DNA of 64,000 nucleotides, from positions 1,642,501 to 1,706,500 of the forward strand of contig JACKKG010000001.1 of the NCBI GenBank assembly GCA_020637515.1, in the 5' to 3' direction. The notes beneath the pieces are model-generated. The model saw only the letters and a program-made list of their open reading frames with translations, was not told the origin of the DNA and did no database searches. Both the position numbers and the translations under genes were made by a program. This document shows, piece after piece, positions 44,243-52,373 of this stretch (positions are counted from its first letter, which is position 1; the number at the start of each line of letters is the position of its first letter). This DNA is from Rhodobacter sp. (lineage in GTDB: Bacteria; Pseudomonadota; Alphaproteobacteria; Rhodobacterales; Rhodobacteraceae).

Positions 44243-45493
44243 TCAGTTGAGGGGCATCACCCTGTTCGCATTGGCCGGGTGCCCGTCCGGCCAGGGGTCC
44301 GCAAAGGCCGGATCGGTCAGGAAGTCCTGATCTGTCAGGCTTTCGAGAAAGGCGGTGAGGTCGGCGATCTCGGCGTCAGAAATCTCGAAACCGATGATCA
44401 GGCTGTCGCGATACGGGTTTTCGTGGCCCGCACCGGCGTGGGGGCCACCAGCGATGGTCCGCCCGCCAGCCGCGTAGTGGCGTATCACCTCTTCCAGCGT
44501 CGCGATCGACCCGTCGTGCATGTAGGGCGCGGTGACGGCCACGTTGCGCAAGCTGGGCGTGCGGAAGCGGCCCATGTCGGACGTAACGCCGGTGAATTCG
44601 TAAAGGCCGAGGCCCCCCGCCGGATAAGCGCCCGTCCCGCCGATGTTGTAGAGCCCCGTGTTGTGAAAGGCGTTCTCGGGGAACGGGGTGCGCGCGGTCT
44701 GCAGATTATCCGAGAACAGCGCGCCGGTGTGGCAGTGGTAGCATTCGAGGCGATGATCGAAGAACAGCGCCTGCCCGCGGCGGGCAGCGTCGGACATGGC
44801 GTCGGCTTCGCCATAGTAGGTCGCGCGATCATAGGGGCTGTTCAACGAGATGAGCGTGCGCTGGAAAGCCCCGAGCGCGCGGGTGATCGTGTAGAGATCG
44901 GGCGCGGGCCGCTCGGGGAAGGCCGCCGGAAAGGCCTCGGCGTACCAGGGATCGGCGGCGAGGCGCGCGAAGAGCGCCTCCTCCTGCCCCGCCATCCCCA
45001 TCTCGACCGGCTCTGTGCCGAACATAGGCACCAGTGACTGAAACTCCAGCGTGGTGAAATGCGGGTTCGCCCAGGTCAGCGTCGGCATGTAGCCCACATT
45101 GGCCAGCGTCGGGGAATTGCGGTGGCCGATCGTTCCATGCGCGCCGACGCCGACCGGGCGGCCATCGCTGAAGGCCAGCTCCTGCTGGTGGCAAGAGGCG
45201 CAGGCGGTCTGGCCATCGACCGACAGCCGGGCATCGTAGAACAGGTGCCGCCCCAGATCGACCAGGTCTGGCGTCATGGTGATGTCGTCCGGCACCGGCG
45301 GCGGCGGCATCCAGGCTGGCATGGGCCAGCGGAAGGCATCGAGGATCGCCGGGCGCGCGGCGACCGTTTCCGCCGGCACCTCGTCGCGCGGCAGGAAGAC
45401 GGCGGCAAGGACCGCTGACGCACCAAGGATCAGGAGGGGAGCCACGAAGGCCCCCCTCCCCGCGACACGCGCGAGGCTTGCAAAGGGACGCAT
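44243..45493 (-). CDS. mbnH: MbnH-type di-haem cytochrome c peroxidase (metallo-mystery pair)
   Basis: A 416-residue exported di-haem protein of the CcpA/MauG family. An N-terminal anchor or signal is at residues 14-32. Haem motifs are CASCH in GQTACASCHQQELAFSDGRPVGVGAHG (about 97-101) and CYHCH in LECYHCHTGALFSDN (about 245-249); RFRTPSLRNVAVTAPYMHDGSIATLEE supplies further ligands. MbnH oxidises a Trp in its partner MbnP to kynurenine through a bis-Fe(IV) state. It lies 10 bp downstream of the MbnP gene, the conserved pair arrangement. Confidence 0.92.
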   Translation of the reverse strand: MRPFASLARVAGRGAFVAPLLILGASAVLAAVFLPRDEVPAETVAARPAILDAFRWPMPAWMPPPPVPDDITMTPDLVDLGRHLFYDARLSVDGQTACASCHQQELAFSDGRPVGVGAHGTIGHRNSPTLANVGYMPTLTWANPHFTTLEFQSLVPMFGTEPVEMGMAGQEEALFARLAADPWYAEAFPAAFPERPAPDLYTITRALGAFQRTLISLNSPYDRATYYGEADAMSDAARRGQALFFDHRLECYHCHTGALFSDNLQTARTPFPENAFHNTGLYNIGGTGAYPAGGLGLYEFTGVTSDMGRFRTPSLRNVAVTAPYMHDGSIATLEEVIRHYAAGGRTIAGGPHAGAGHENPYRDSLIIGFEISDAEIADLTAFLESLTDQDFLTDPAFADPWPDGHPANANRVMPLN

Positions 45494-45503
45494 GACCGCC
45501 CCG

Positions 45504-46388
45504 TCAGCGCATCGAGACGAGCAGTTGCTCCTCGGCCGGGAACGTGTTGAACGCCAACCCCAGCCGCGGCAACACCGTGTTGCAGTCCGGATCGTTGGGG
45601 AAGGACATGCAGCCGGGGCTGGTCTCGGGCGTGTTCTGCGTCAGGTCCGCGCCCGCCACGACGGCGGCCGGGTCGATCACCACGGTGCTCTCACCCGGAA
45701 CGAAGTCAGGCAGCGCAACGGCGATGCGGTTAGGGTTGGCGCAGGCCTCGGACGGCGGCGTCGTCGCCTCGGGCGCGGCGCATTGCGTCGATCCGAGGTG
45801 AAGCATCCAGCCGCGCGGCCCTTGCCCATGGGTCGCGGTCTCGCTGTGGCCCTCGGCGGCCATGGACATTCCGGACGGCGTGGTCGGCGAAAACTCGATC
45901 TTCACGAACTTGTAGCCGCCGCGCCAGTTCCAGAACATCGCCGTCAGGTTCAGCGGCGCGGGCGCGGTGGTGGGATCGCCATGGTTCCAGTCGAAGGGAA
46001 CGCCGACCTCGAACTCGAGGCCGCGATACTCGCCCTCCGGCACGGTGCCGCGCAGCGTGGTGTTCACCTGCGGCGTGCCATTGGCGCAAGACCCGGTGCC
46101 GTCCTCGAAGTCCAGAAGGGCGATGTTGTCGATCTGCCAGGCGCCATCCTGGTCGAGCGCGACCGGCACGCGGCTGCCGTCGGCGGCGATCAGGTTGGCC
46201 GAGGAGACGAACAGGCGGAAATCGAGGAACTGCACCTCGGTCGCGGCGCTGCCGAGGCCGGTGTAGCTCTCGGTGCAGGCAAAGGGCGCGCCCGCGATCT
46301 CGGCAGTGAAGGGGATTTCGACAGCCATGTCGGCGAGCGCCGGACCGGCGACGAGGGCGGCCGTAGCCGCGATAAGGACGTGTTTCAT
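45504..46388 (-). CDS. mbnP: MbnP family protein (metallo-mystery four-Cys protein)
   Basis: A 294-residue periplasmic beta-rich protein (signal peptide 1-19). Cysteines occur at about FACTESY, GSCANG, STQCAAPE, SEACANP and PGCMSFPNDPDC, the four-Cys pattern of this family. MFWNWRGGYKFVKIEF carries the Trp region that in MbnP is converted to kynurenine for copper binding. The ATG at 46388 (MKHVLIAATAALVAG) is chosen because the upstream extension is not signal-like. Paired with MbnH; its role in copper acquisition is known for methanobactin clusters, though no methanobactin precursor is visible here. Confidence 0.92.
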   Translation of the reverse strand: MKHVLIAATAALVAGPALADMAVEIPFTAEIAGAPFACTESYTGLGSAATEVQFLDFRLFVSSANLIAADGSRVPVALDQDGAWQIDNIALLDFEDGTGSCANGTPQVNTTLRGTVPEGEYRGLEFEVGVPFDWNHGDPTTAPAPLNLTAMFWNWRGGYKFVKIEFSPTTPSGMSMAAEGHSETATHGQGPRGWMLHLGSTQCAAPEATTPPSEACANPNRIAVALPDFVPGESTVVIDPAAVVAGADLTQNTPETSPGCMSFPNDPDCNTVLPRLGLAFNTFPAEEQLLVSMR

Positions 46389-46467
46389 GTAAGGGTCATC
46401 CAGATTGATCAGATGTCCGCGCACAGGCGGACGGACATGGCCCGCACGGTGCGGAACCGAAGCGAGG

Positions 46468-46896
46468 TCAGATCAACTGGATGGACGGGGGACCCCGGGC
46501 TGGCGGCGCACGCGGACCGTGACCGGTCAGGACGAGGATTTCGGGCCAGGCGGCGCGGTGGCTGGACCAGGCCACCAGACCCGTCGGGGCAAGACATGCC
46601 GGGGCAAGCGCAAGGCTCTTTGCGATGGTGCAGGCCGGGCAGTCGGCATGGGCCGCGTGATCCTGACTGTCGTCGCCCGATGTGCAGAGGTCGGCGAGCG
46701 ACCCGCCGAGGGCGAGATAGGCGGCGATCTGCGGGTCGGACAGGCGCGGGTCGGTCTCGACGGGGCGATGGCCGAAGGCAACGAGCATCAGCGCCAGTGC
46801 GCAAAGCACCGACACGGCCCGATTCCACATCAAGAGGCGCAACCTTCCCATGGGAGAAGGTTTATCCGCGATCGTTTCGTCACGCAATTGTGTCAT
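46468..46896 (-). CDS. DUF2946-like small membrane protein
   Basis: A 142-residue protein with a membrane helix near residues 25-45 (NRAVSVLCALALMLVAFGH) and the metal-site-like motif HAAHADCPACTIA near residue 85, the H..C..C pattern of DUF2946 proteins found beside copper transporters. The end is proline/arginine-rich. Start at 46896 or the internal ATG at 46851; neither has a convincing ribosome site. It is first in the copper set and lies 79 bp upstream of mbnP. Function unknown. Confidence 0.6.
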   Translation of the reverse strand: MTQLRDETIADKPSPMGRLRLLMWNRAVSVLCALALMLVAFGHRPVETDPRLSDPQIAAYLALGGSLADLCTSGDDSQDHAAHADCPACTIAKSLALAPACLAPTGLVAWSSHRAAWPEILVLTGHGPRAPPARGPPSIQLI

Positions 46897-46924
46897 TTCG
46901 CCCAGAGTGAAAGAAAAAGGGCAT

Positions 46925-47218
46925 CTATTTCGATATCTGCTCGCCTCTCACCGCGGGATGGTCCGGCCCCCAGACCGCCGCCGCATCCCGTGCAACGAGG
47001 CGGCCTTGCAGTGCGGTCAGTCGGGTCAGCGCAAAGTCACGATCCCCCGTTTCGGCCAGCGCCTTATCGAACGCGCGCCGCACTGAGCGCGGCCGCCAGG
47101 GTAGCACCGCCGCGGCGAGCCAGGCGCGCAGTTCGGCTGGCAGCCGGTCGTATTCCGGCATGGGGTCCTCGTTACGACGCTTGAGCTTGAGGCTCGTCTT
47201 GCCGCGATTGCCGCGCAT
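46925..47218 (-). CDS. DUF6525 family protein
   Basis: A 97-residue basic protein starting MRGNRGKTSLKLKRRNEDPM, then YDRLPAELRAWLAAAVLPWRPRSVRRAFDKAL and a closing AAVWGPDHPAVRGE. This pattern fits DUF6525, a short Rhodobacterales family of unknown function. The ATG is seven bases before the tip of an insertion-sequence end, so its promoter region has been replaced by the element and expression is doubtful. Confidence 0.78.
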   Translation of the reverse strand: MRGNRGKTSLKLKRRNEDPMPEYDRLPAELRAWLAAAVLPWRPRSVRRAFDKALAETGDRDFALTRLTALQGRLVARDAAAVWGPDHPAVRGEQISK

Positions 47219-47234
47219 CAGACCGGCTCTGTTG

Positions 47235-48240
47235 GGCTCTGTTGCATAAATCCTGTGAGGGATTCATCTTGTGAATCCAGCATGGTAGCTGGGAAGCATG
47301 AGCAGACCAACACCCCCGACCTACAGGACTAGGAACTGGCCAGCCTACAATGAAGCGCTCAAGCGCCGAGGCTCGCTAACGATCTGGTTCGATCCCGAGA
47401 TGAGCTGGGAGGCCGCCCCGACAGGTCGGCGTGGCCGCCAGCAGAGCTACAGCGATGCCGCCATCCAGACATGCCTTTCAATGAAGGTTCTGTTCGGCAT
47501 GGCGTTGCGGCAAACGACCGGTTTCGTCGAAAGCCTGTTACGCTTGGTCGGGTTGAACTGGACAGTGCCCGACTTCAGCACACTGAGCCGCCGCCAGAAG
47601 TCCCTGGCCGTCAACATCCCCTACCGCGGCTCCAAGGGGCCGCTGCATCTGCTGATCGACAGCACAGGCATCAAGGTCGAAGGCGAAGGTGAGTGGAACG
47701 CCCGCAAGCACGGCGGCCCCAAACGACGCGTCTGGCGCAAGATCCACCTCGGGATCGACGAGGAAACGCTGGAGATCCGCGCCATTGAGATCACGGGGAG
47801 CCACATCGGCGATGCCCCGGTGCTGCCCGATCTGCTCAGTCAGATACCAATGGACGAAGAGATCGGCAGCGTCACCGCAGATGGCGCCTACGATACTCGA
47901 AAGTGTCACGACGCGATCGCCGATCGTGGCGCCCACGCAGTCATCCCACCGCGCAAGAATGCCAAGCCGTGGAAGACCGTCACCGCCGGCGCGGTCGCAC
48001 GAAACGAGGCGCTGCGGGCATCGAAATACCTCGGCCGGGCGCTCTGCCGACGATGGAGCGGATACCACCGCCGAAGCCGCGTCGAGACAAAGATGCACTG
48101 TTTGAAACTGCTGGGCCAACGCCTGAGCGCGAGGGACTTTGACCGCCAGGTTGCCGAACTCCAGGTCCGCATCGCCGTCCTGAACGGCTACACCGCGCTC
48201 GGCATACCTGTCACAGAAGCTGTGGGATAAGTCTGTCCGG
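47235..48240 (+). mobile_element. IS903-like IS5-family insertion sequence, right end missing
   Basis: Left terminal repeat GGCTCTGTTGCATAAATC (47235-47252) matches the IS903-group tip. It encloses a full transposase (47298-48230). The matching right repeat expected 50-80 bases after the transposase is absent; at about 48235 the sequence passes straight into a restriction-enzyme fragment, so the right end was deleted. A second 10-bp tip copy GGCTCTGTTG sits at 47225-47234 in tandem. Confidence 0.8.
47298..48230 (+). CDS. IS5 family transposase (IS903 group)
   Basis: A 310-residue DDE transposase with an intact reading frame. Catalytic residues: Asp in LHLLIDSTGIKVEGEGEW (about 117), Asp in GSVTADGAYDTRK (about 194), and Glu in RRSRVETKMHCLKLLGQRL (about 259); ARDFDRQVAELQVRIAVLNGYTALG is the usual end. 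The residue order HGGPKRRVWRKIHLGIDEETLEIRAIEIT is typical of IS903. The protein could be active in trans, but the element has lost its right end and cannot move itself. Confidence 0.95.
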   Translation: MSRPTPPTYRTRNWPAYNEALKRRGSLTIWFDPEMSWEAAPTGRRGRQQSYSDAAIQTCLSMKVLFGMALRQTTGFVESLLRLVGLNWTVPDFSTLSRRQKSLAVNIPYRGSKGPLHLLIDSTGIKVEGEGEWNARKHGGPKRRVWRKIHLGIDEETLEIRAIEITGSHIGDAPVLPDLLSQIPMDEEIGSVTADGAYDTRKCHDAIADRGAHAVIPPRKNAKPWKTVTAGAVARNEALRASKYLGRALCRRWSGYHRRSRVETKMHCLKLLGQRLSARDFDRQVAELQVRIAVLNGYTALGIPVTEAVG

Positions 48241-48241
48241 G

Positions 48242-49090
48242 GATACCGATGCCAGCGAAGACGAGTATTTCCGGGGCGAGGTGTTGGCGGCATCCTTGGA
48301 AGCGGTGCGCTTCGACCCGTCCTATGTGGTGCGAGTGATATCCGACCTTGTTCCCAACCCCTTCGTGGCGCGGTCCATCGTTGCCGAACTGGTTGCAGGC
48401 TTGGACGCGCGGGGCTTCGATGCGAAAAAGCTGGGCGAGGCATCCGGCGTTATCATCGACAGCCTACGGCTTGATCTAGTCGCGGAACGAGACGCCCGCG
48501 CAGAGGCGCTGTTCCGTGCAGACGTTACCCAAGGGCGCGTCCAATTCCGTCTTCGTCTTGATGGCGGGAACTGGAAGATGCCCGATCACCTGCTATCGAC
48601 CGAACCTGCCGGTTCGCCTCATCTTACAGGGACAGACGGCGGCGCACTGCAGCGCAGCCTTTTTGCGCCGGTCTTCAGGAACGAGTTGAACACGGAAGAA
48701 CAACACGTGGCGGTGCATCTGGATGGGGATGCAACCGTCACATGGTGGCACCGGAACGTTGCCAAGGCGAACTATGGACTTCAGGGCTGGAAGCGCGGGC
48801 GCATCTATCCTGACTTCATCTTCGCAACGGGTGGCCAAGCCGGAAGCGGGCGAATCGTTGTCTTGGAAACCAAGGGCGATCACCTTCAAAACCCCGATAC
48901 CGACTATAAGCGCGACGTCCTGAACTTCCTTAACCAGAACTTCGCATGGAATCAGGCGGTGCCAGCTGGGCAGCTTCAGTTAACGGCAACAGGTCAGACG
49001 GTGGAGTGCGCCCTGATCCTCATGCCGAACATTAGTGCCGAACTGCCGAACCTGATTGCAGGCACTAAACCGGCGCAGGCCCATCCATAG
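48242..49090 (+). pseudogene. C-terminal fragment of a type III restriction/DEAD-helicase nuclease
   Basis: The frame opens at the IS junction without a native start (a GTG at 48281 is in frame) and runs about 280 residues. EYFRGEVLAASLEAVRFDPSYVV leads into a helical part, and the C-terminal domain carries YPDFIFATGG...IVVLETKGDHLQNPDTDYKRDVL, the P-D...E-x-K nuclease core of type III Res subunits and related DEAD/DEAH proteins. The helicase N-terminal two thirds and any Mod gene are absent. Third-position GC is low for the window, a sign of transfer. Not likely functional. Confidence 0.8.
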
Positions 49091-49182
49091 CGGAGCGAAA
49101 GACCAAGCGTTTTTCATATGTGGGCCTAGATGTGGGGCGAGGCCGAGAATCTGGAAAATTATCCAACAAAATCAATGTGCGA

Positions 49183-49272
49183 TGGCGGAGACGAAGGGAT
49201 TCGAACCCTCGAGACGGTTCCCCGTCTGCACCCTTAGCAGGGGTGTGCCTTCGACCACTCGGCCACGTCTCC
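49183..49272 (-). tRNA. tRNA-Ser (GCU)
   Basis: A 90-nt tRNA with the encoded CCA. Acceptor stem GGAGACG pairs with CGTCTCC; the anticodon loop CTGCTAA gives anticodon GCU (reads AGC/AGU Ser codons); a long variable arm (ACGGGG-type stem) is typical of serine; the T loop GGTTCGAATCC is intact. The 3' end points toward the acquired region at lower coordinates. Confidence 0.96.
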
Positions 49273-49338
49273 GCCGATCCGTATAAGTTTCCCTCTGGCG
49301 GAGAACAAGGGCTTTTCTTGCCCTTCGGGCGCGGTCCG

Positions 49339-50280
49339 TCAGCGGCGCCTGCGCCAGTCCGACGGGGTCAGGCCGAACAGCGATTTGAACAGCCGCGAGA
49401 ACTGCGCCTGATCGGAGAATCCGTAGCGATAGGCGATTTCCGCCAGCTGCAGCGCGGGCGCCGTGGCGATGGCGTCGCGGGCGGCGATCAGGCGTTCCTC
49501 GCGGATGAACTGCGAGACGGTCTTGTTCGTGTCGCTGAACAGCTCGTGCAGGTAGCGTTTCGAGATGCCGCAGGCGTCGGCCACCGCGTCGGGCGTCAGG
49601 GCGGGGCTGGACAGCGACTGGCGGATCACCTGTTCGGCGCGGCGCAGATGGCCGGCGCGCACCGCTGTCTTGACGCTGTCGTCGTCGCCCAGCCGTTCGT
49701 CCAGCGCCAGCGCCAGGACCTCGACGATCTGTCGGCCCAGCACGCCGGCGGCCTGGCGTTCGGTCGCGGGCAGTCGCAGCAGTTGATCCATCATCGCGGT
49801 GAACAGGCCGGGCAGACCGCCCCGCGCGTCGATGATCCGGGCGCAGAAACGGTCGGGGTCGCGCAGTTTCTCGGCCAGCGCGCGCTTGGGCACCTTCAGC
49901 ACGGCCAGGTCGTTTCCGGCGCCATAGGAGAAACGGTAGGGTTCGTCCCCGCGTTCGACCAGGAAGCCGCCCGGGTCACAGCGCACGTCGCGGCCGAGTT
50001 GGCGGAACTCGACCGGGCCCAGACGCGGGACGGTAATCAGGTATTCCTCTTCGCGGGTGTGGGTGATGTGGTCGGGGCGGCGTTCGTATTGCGCCGCCTC
50101 GCTGGCCAGGCGCGACAGCGAGACGGGCCCCAGCGTGCGCCGTTCAAGCTGGCCCGCAAAACCCGCCGGGTCGCGATAGCTCAGATGCAGCGGAAAATAG
50201 GTCTCGGCGATGGCGCGGCTCCAGGCCCCGGCGCGCTGGCCGGGGGGTGTCAGATCGGTGCTGTGCCGAATGATCTCCAT
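49339..50280 (-). CDS. AraC family regulator divergent from the hyu operon
   Basis: A 313-residue regulator. The N-terminal 180 residues resemble the AraC_binding_2 (NphR/FeaR-like) sensor: SYRDPAGFAGQLERRTLGPVSLSRLASEA and YLITVPRLGPVEFRQLGRDVRCDPGGFLVERGDEPYRF. The C-terminus has two helix-turn-helix motifs (LTPDAVADACGISKRYLHELF and LAEIAYRYGFSDQAQFSRLFKSLFG). GGGGAGAGG precedes the ATG at 50280. It is divergent from hyuB across 266 bp, so it probably activates the downstream catabolic operon on sensing its substrate. The inducer is unknown. Confidence 0.9.
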   Translation of the reverse strand: MEIIRHSTDLTPPGQRAGAWSRAIAETYFPLHLSYRDPAGFAGQLERRTLGPVSLSRLASEAAQYERRPDHITHTREEEYLITVPRLGPVEFRQLGRDVRCDPGGFLVERGDEPYRFSYGAGNDLAVLKVPKRALAEKLRDPDRFCARIIDARGGLPGLFTAMMDQLLRLPATERQAAGVLGRQIVEVLALALDERLGDDDSVKTAVRAGHLRRAEQVIRQSLSSPALTPDAVADACGISKRYLHELFSDTNKTVSQFIREERLIAARDAIATAPALQLAEIAYRYGFSDQAQFSRLFKSLFGLTPSDWRRRR

Positions 50281-50546
50281 GCGCCCTCTCCCCAAAGCGC
50301 CCTTGCCTTTTTGGCTAGCGGCGATTCGCCCGGCCGGTCAAGAAGATTTGCCCCACCGCGGTTGCCTGTGCGCGCTGTGACAAAGGGTTGTGCACGGATC
50401 GACAAGGCCGCCGGCGGGTCCGCGCGGATCGTCAAGCGAAGGCGCGCGCATCTGCAAGACCGGGCGCCCGGCGCGCGGCACTCTGGGCGGATCGGATGAG
50501 GGGGCAGCCGCGATTGCCGGCCCGGCCCCGGGGGAAGGAGACCGAC

Positions 50547-52292
50547 ATGGCCAACCGCAAGGTGGACCCGATCACGCTGTCCGTGGTCCGGGGAGTTCTG
50601 GAAACGACGCAACGCGAGATGACGCTGACGCTGGAGCAGACCGCGCGGTCGTCGGTGTTCAACCTGGCGCACGACTATTCGACCGCGCTGTTCAACCACA
50701 CGCCCGAGATGATCCTGCAAGGCCAGGACATCCCGATTCACCTGGGTTCGCTGATCCCGGCGATGAAGGCCGTCGCGGGGTATTTCGAGGGCGACATCCA
50801 CGAGGGCGACCTGATCTTGCACAATGATCCGGCCTGGGGCGGCTCGCATATCATCGACACCTGCATGTATTACCCGGTCTTCTATCGGGGCGAGCTGGTG
50901 TTCTGGACGGTGTGCAAGGGCCACCTGACCGACATAGGCGGCCCGGTGCCCGCCGGCTACAACCCCAATGCGACCGAGATCTACGCCGAAGGGCTGCGCA
51001 TTCCGCCGGTCAAGCTGTGGGATCGGGGCACGCCGCGCAAGGACGTGATGAACCTGCTGCTGTCCAACATGCGCGCGCGCCGCGATCAGGAGGGCGACTT
51101 CAACGCCCTGATCGGCGCCTGTCAGGTGGGCGCGCGGGCCCTGACGCGGCTGATGGACAGGTATGGCAAGGACGTGGTGCAGGACTGCATCGCGGAACTG
51201 CTGGACATGGCCGAGGCGCATATGCGCAAGCTCATCGCCGAGGTGCCCGACGGCACCTATCAGGGCACCGCGATCCTCGAAGATGCGGGGCACGGGTTCG
51301 GCGATTTCGAGATCACCGCAACCGTCACGATCGCCGGCGACGGCTGTCACATCGCGATCCAGAGCCCCCCTCAGGTGCCCTATTTCATCAACAGCTATGA
51401 AGGGAACAGTCATTCGGGCGTCTATCTGGGCCTGATGATGTTCGCGCAACTGCCGCCGCCCTACAACGAGGGGCTCTATCGCTGCGTCAGCACCGACATG
51501 GGGCCCAAGGGGACGCTGTGCAACGCGCAATCCCCTGCGCCGCACATGAACTGCACCACGACGCCGATGGAAACGCTGACCGATGCCGTGCGGCTGGCCT
51601 TTGAACAGGCGGCGCCGGCCAAGGTCTCGGCCAGTTGGGGCCACGCGAACGGCTGCAACATCGCCGGCTGGGACACCCGCCACAACGAGGAATACGTGAC
51701 GATGGTGCTGGCCTCGATCATCTCGGGGGCCGGGGCGACGGCCAGCCAGGACGGATGGCACGCCTGCGGGCCGGAATGCTGTTTCGGCGCGCTCACCTCG
51801 GGCGATATCGAGATGCTGGAACATTCCTATCCGATCATCATCCACAAATACGGCCTGATGCAGGATTCGGGCGGCGCCGGGCGATACCGGGGCGGCTCGG
51901 GCACCGTGTGGGAGGTCGAGCCGCTGGACAAGCCAATGACGCTGGTCACCTTTGGCGAGGGGCGGCGGATCCCGGCGATGGGGGCGGCGGGCGCGCAATC
52001 GGCGCTGGTCCAGCCAAAGGTCGGACGGCTCGAGGTGACGCGGGGCGGTCAGACGCAGATCATCACCGACAACGTGATCGAGACGATCCAGCCCGGCGAA
52101 CGCGCGGCCAACAAGAACCCGGGCGGTGGCGGCTATGGCAACCCGTTCGAGCGCGACGTGCAGCGCGTGGTCGAGGACGTGCGCAACGGCCTGGTCAGTC
52201 TCGACGGGGCGCGGCTGGATTACGGCGTGGTCATCACGGACCGCGACAGCCTGCACGTCGATCTCCAGGCAACGGCCGCCCTGCGCGCCTGA
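50547..52292 (+). CDS. hyuB: Hydantoinase B / oxoprolinase family subunit
   Basis: A 581-residue subunit of an ATP-dependent cyclic-amide hydrolase. N-terminal PITLSVVRGVLETTQREMTLTLEQTARSSVFNLAHDYSTALFN and the conserved NDPAWGGSHIIDTCMYYPVFY (about 95-115) and GHLTDIGGPVPAGYNP (about 128-143) mark HyuB. HACGPECCFGALTSGD and DSGGAGRYRGGSGTVWEVEP follow, and the end AANKNPGGGGYGNPFERD is diagnostic. With HyuA it opens 5-oxoproline, hydantoins, 2-pyrrolidinone or caprolactam. First gene of the operon; GGGGAAGGAG upstream. Confidence 0.95.
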   Translation: MANRKVDPITLSVVRGVLETTQREMTLTLEQTARSSVFNLAHDYSTALFNHTPEMILQGQDIPIHLGSLIPAMKAVAGYFEGDIHEGDLILHNDPAWGGSHIIDTCMYYPVFYRGELVFWTVCKGHLTDIGGPVPAGYNPNATEIYAEGLRIPPVKLWDRGTPRKDVMNLLLSNMRARRDQEGDFNALIGACQVGARALTRLMDRYGKDVVQDCIAELLDMAEAHMRKLIAEVPDGTYQGTAILEDAGHGFGDFEITATVTIAGDGCHIAIQSPPQVPYFINSYEGNSHSGVYLGLMMFAQLPPPYNEGLYRCVSTDMGPKGTLCNAQSPAPHMNCTTTPMETLTDAVRLAFEQAAPAKVSASWGHANGCNIAGWDTRHNEEYVTMVLASIISGAGATASQDGWHACGPECCFGALTSGDIEMLEHSYPIIIHKYGLMQDSGGAGRYRGGSGTVWEVEPLDKPMTLVTFGEGRRIPAMGAAGAQSALVQPKVGRLEVTRGGQTQIITDNVIETIQPGERAANKNPGGGGYGNPFERDVQRVVEDVRNGLVSLDGARLDYGVVITDRDSLHVDLQATAALRA

Positions 52293-52373
52293 TCCAATCC
52301 AGTCAAACGGACCGGCCCGGCCCGGGGGTGCGCCCCCGGGGATGGCCCCGGTCAACCCGAAAGGACGCATCCC

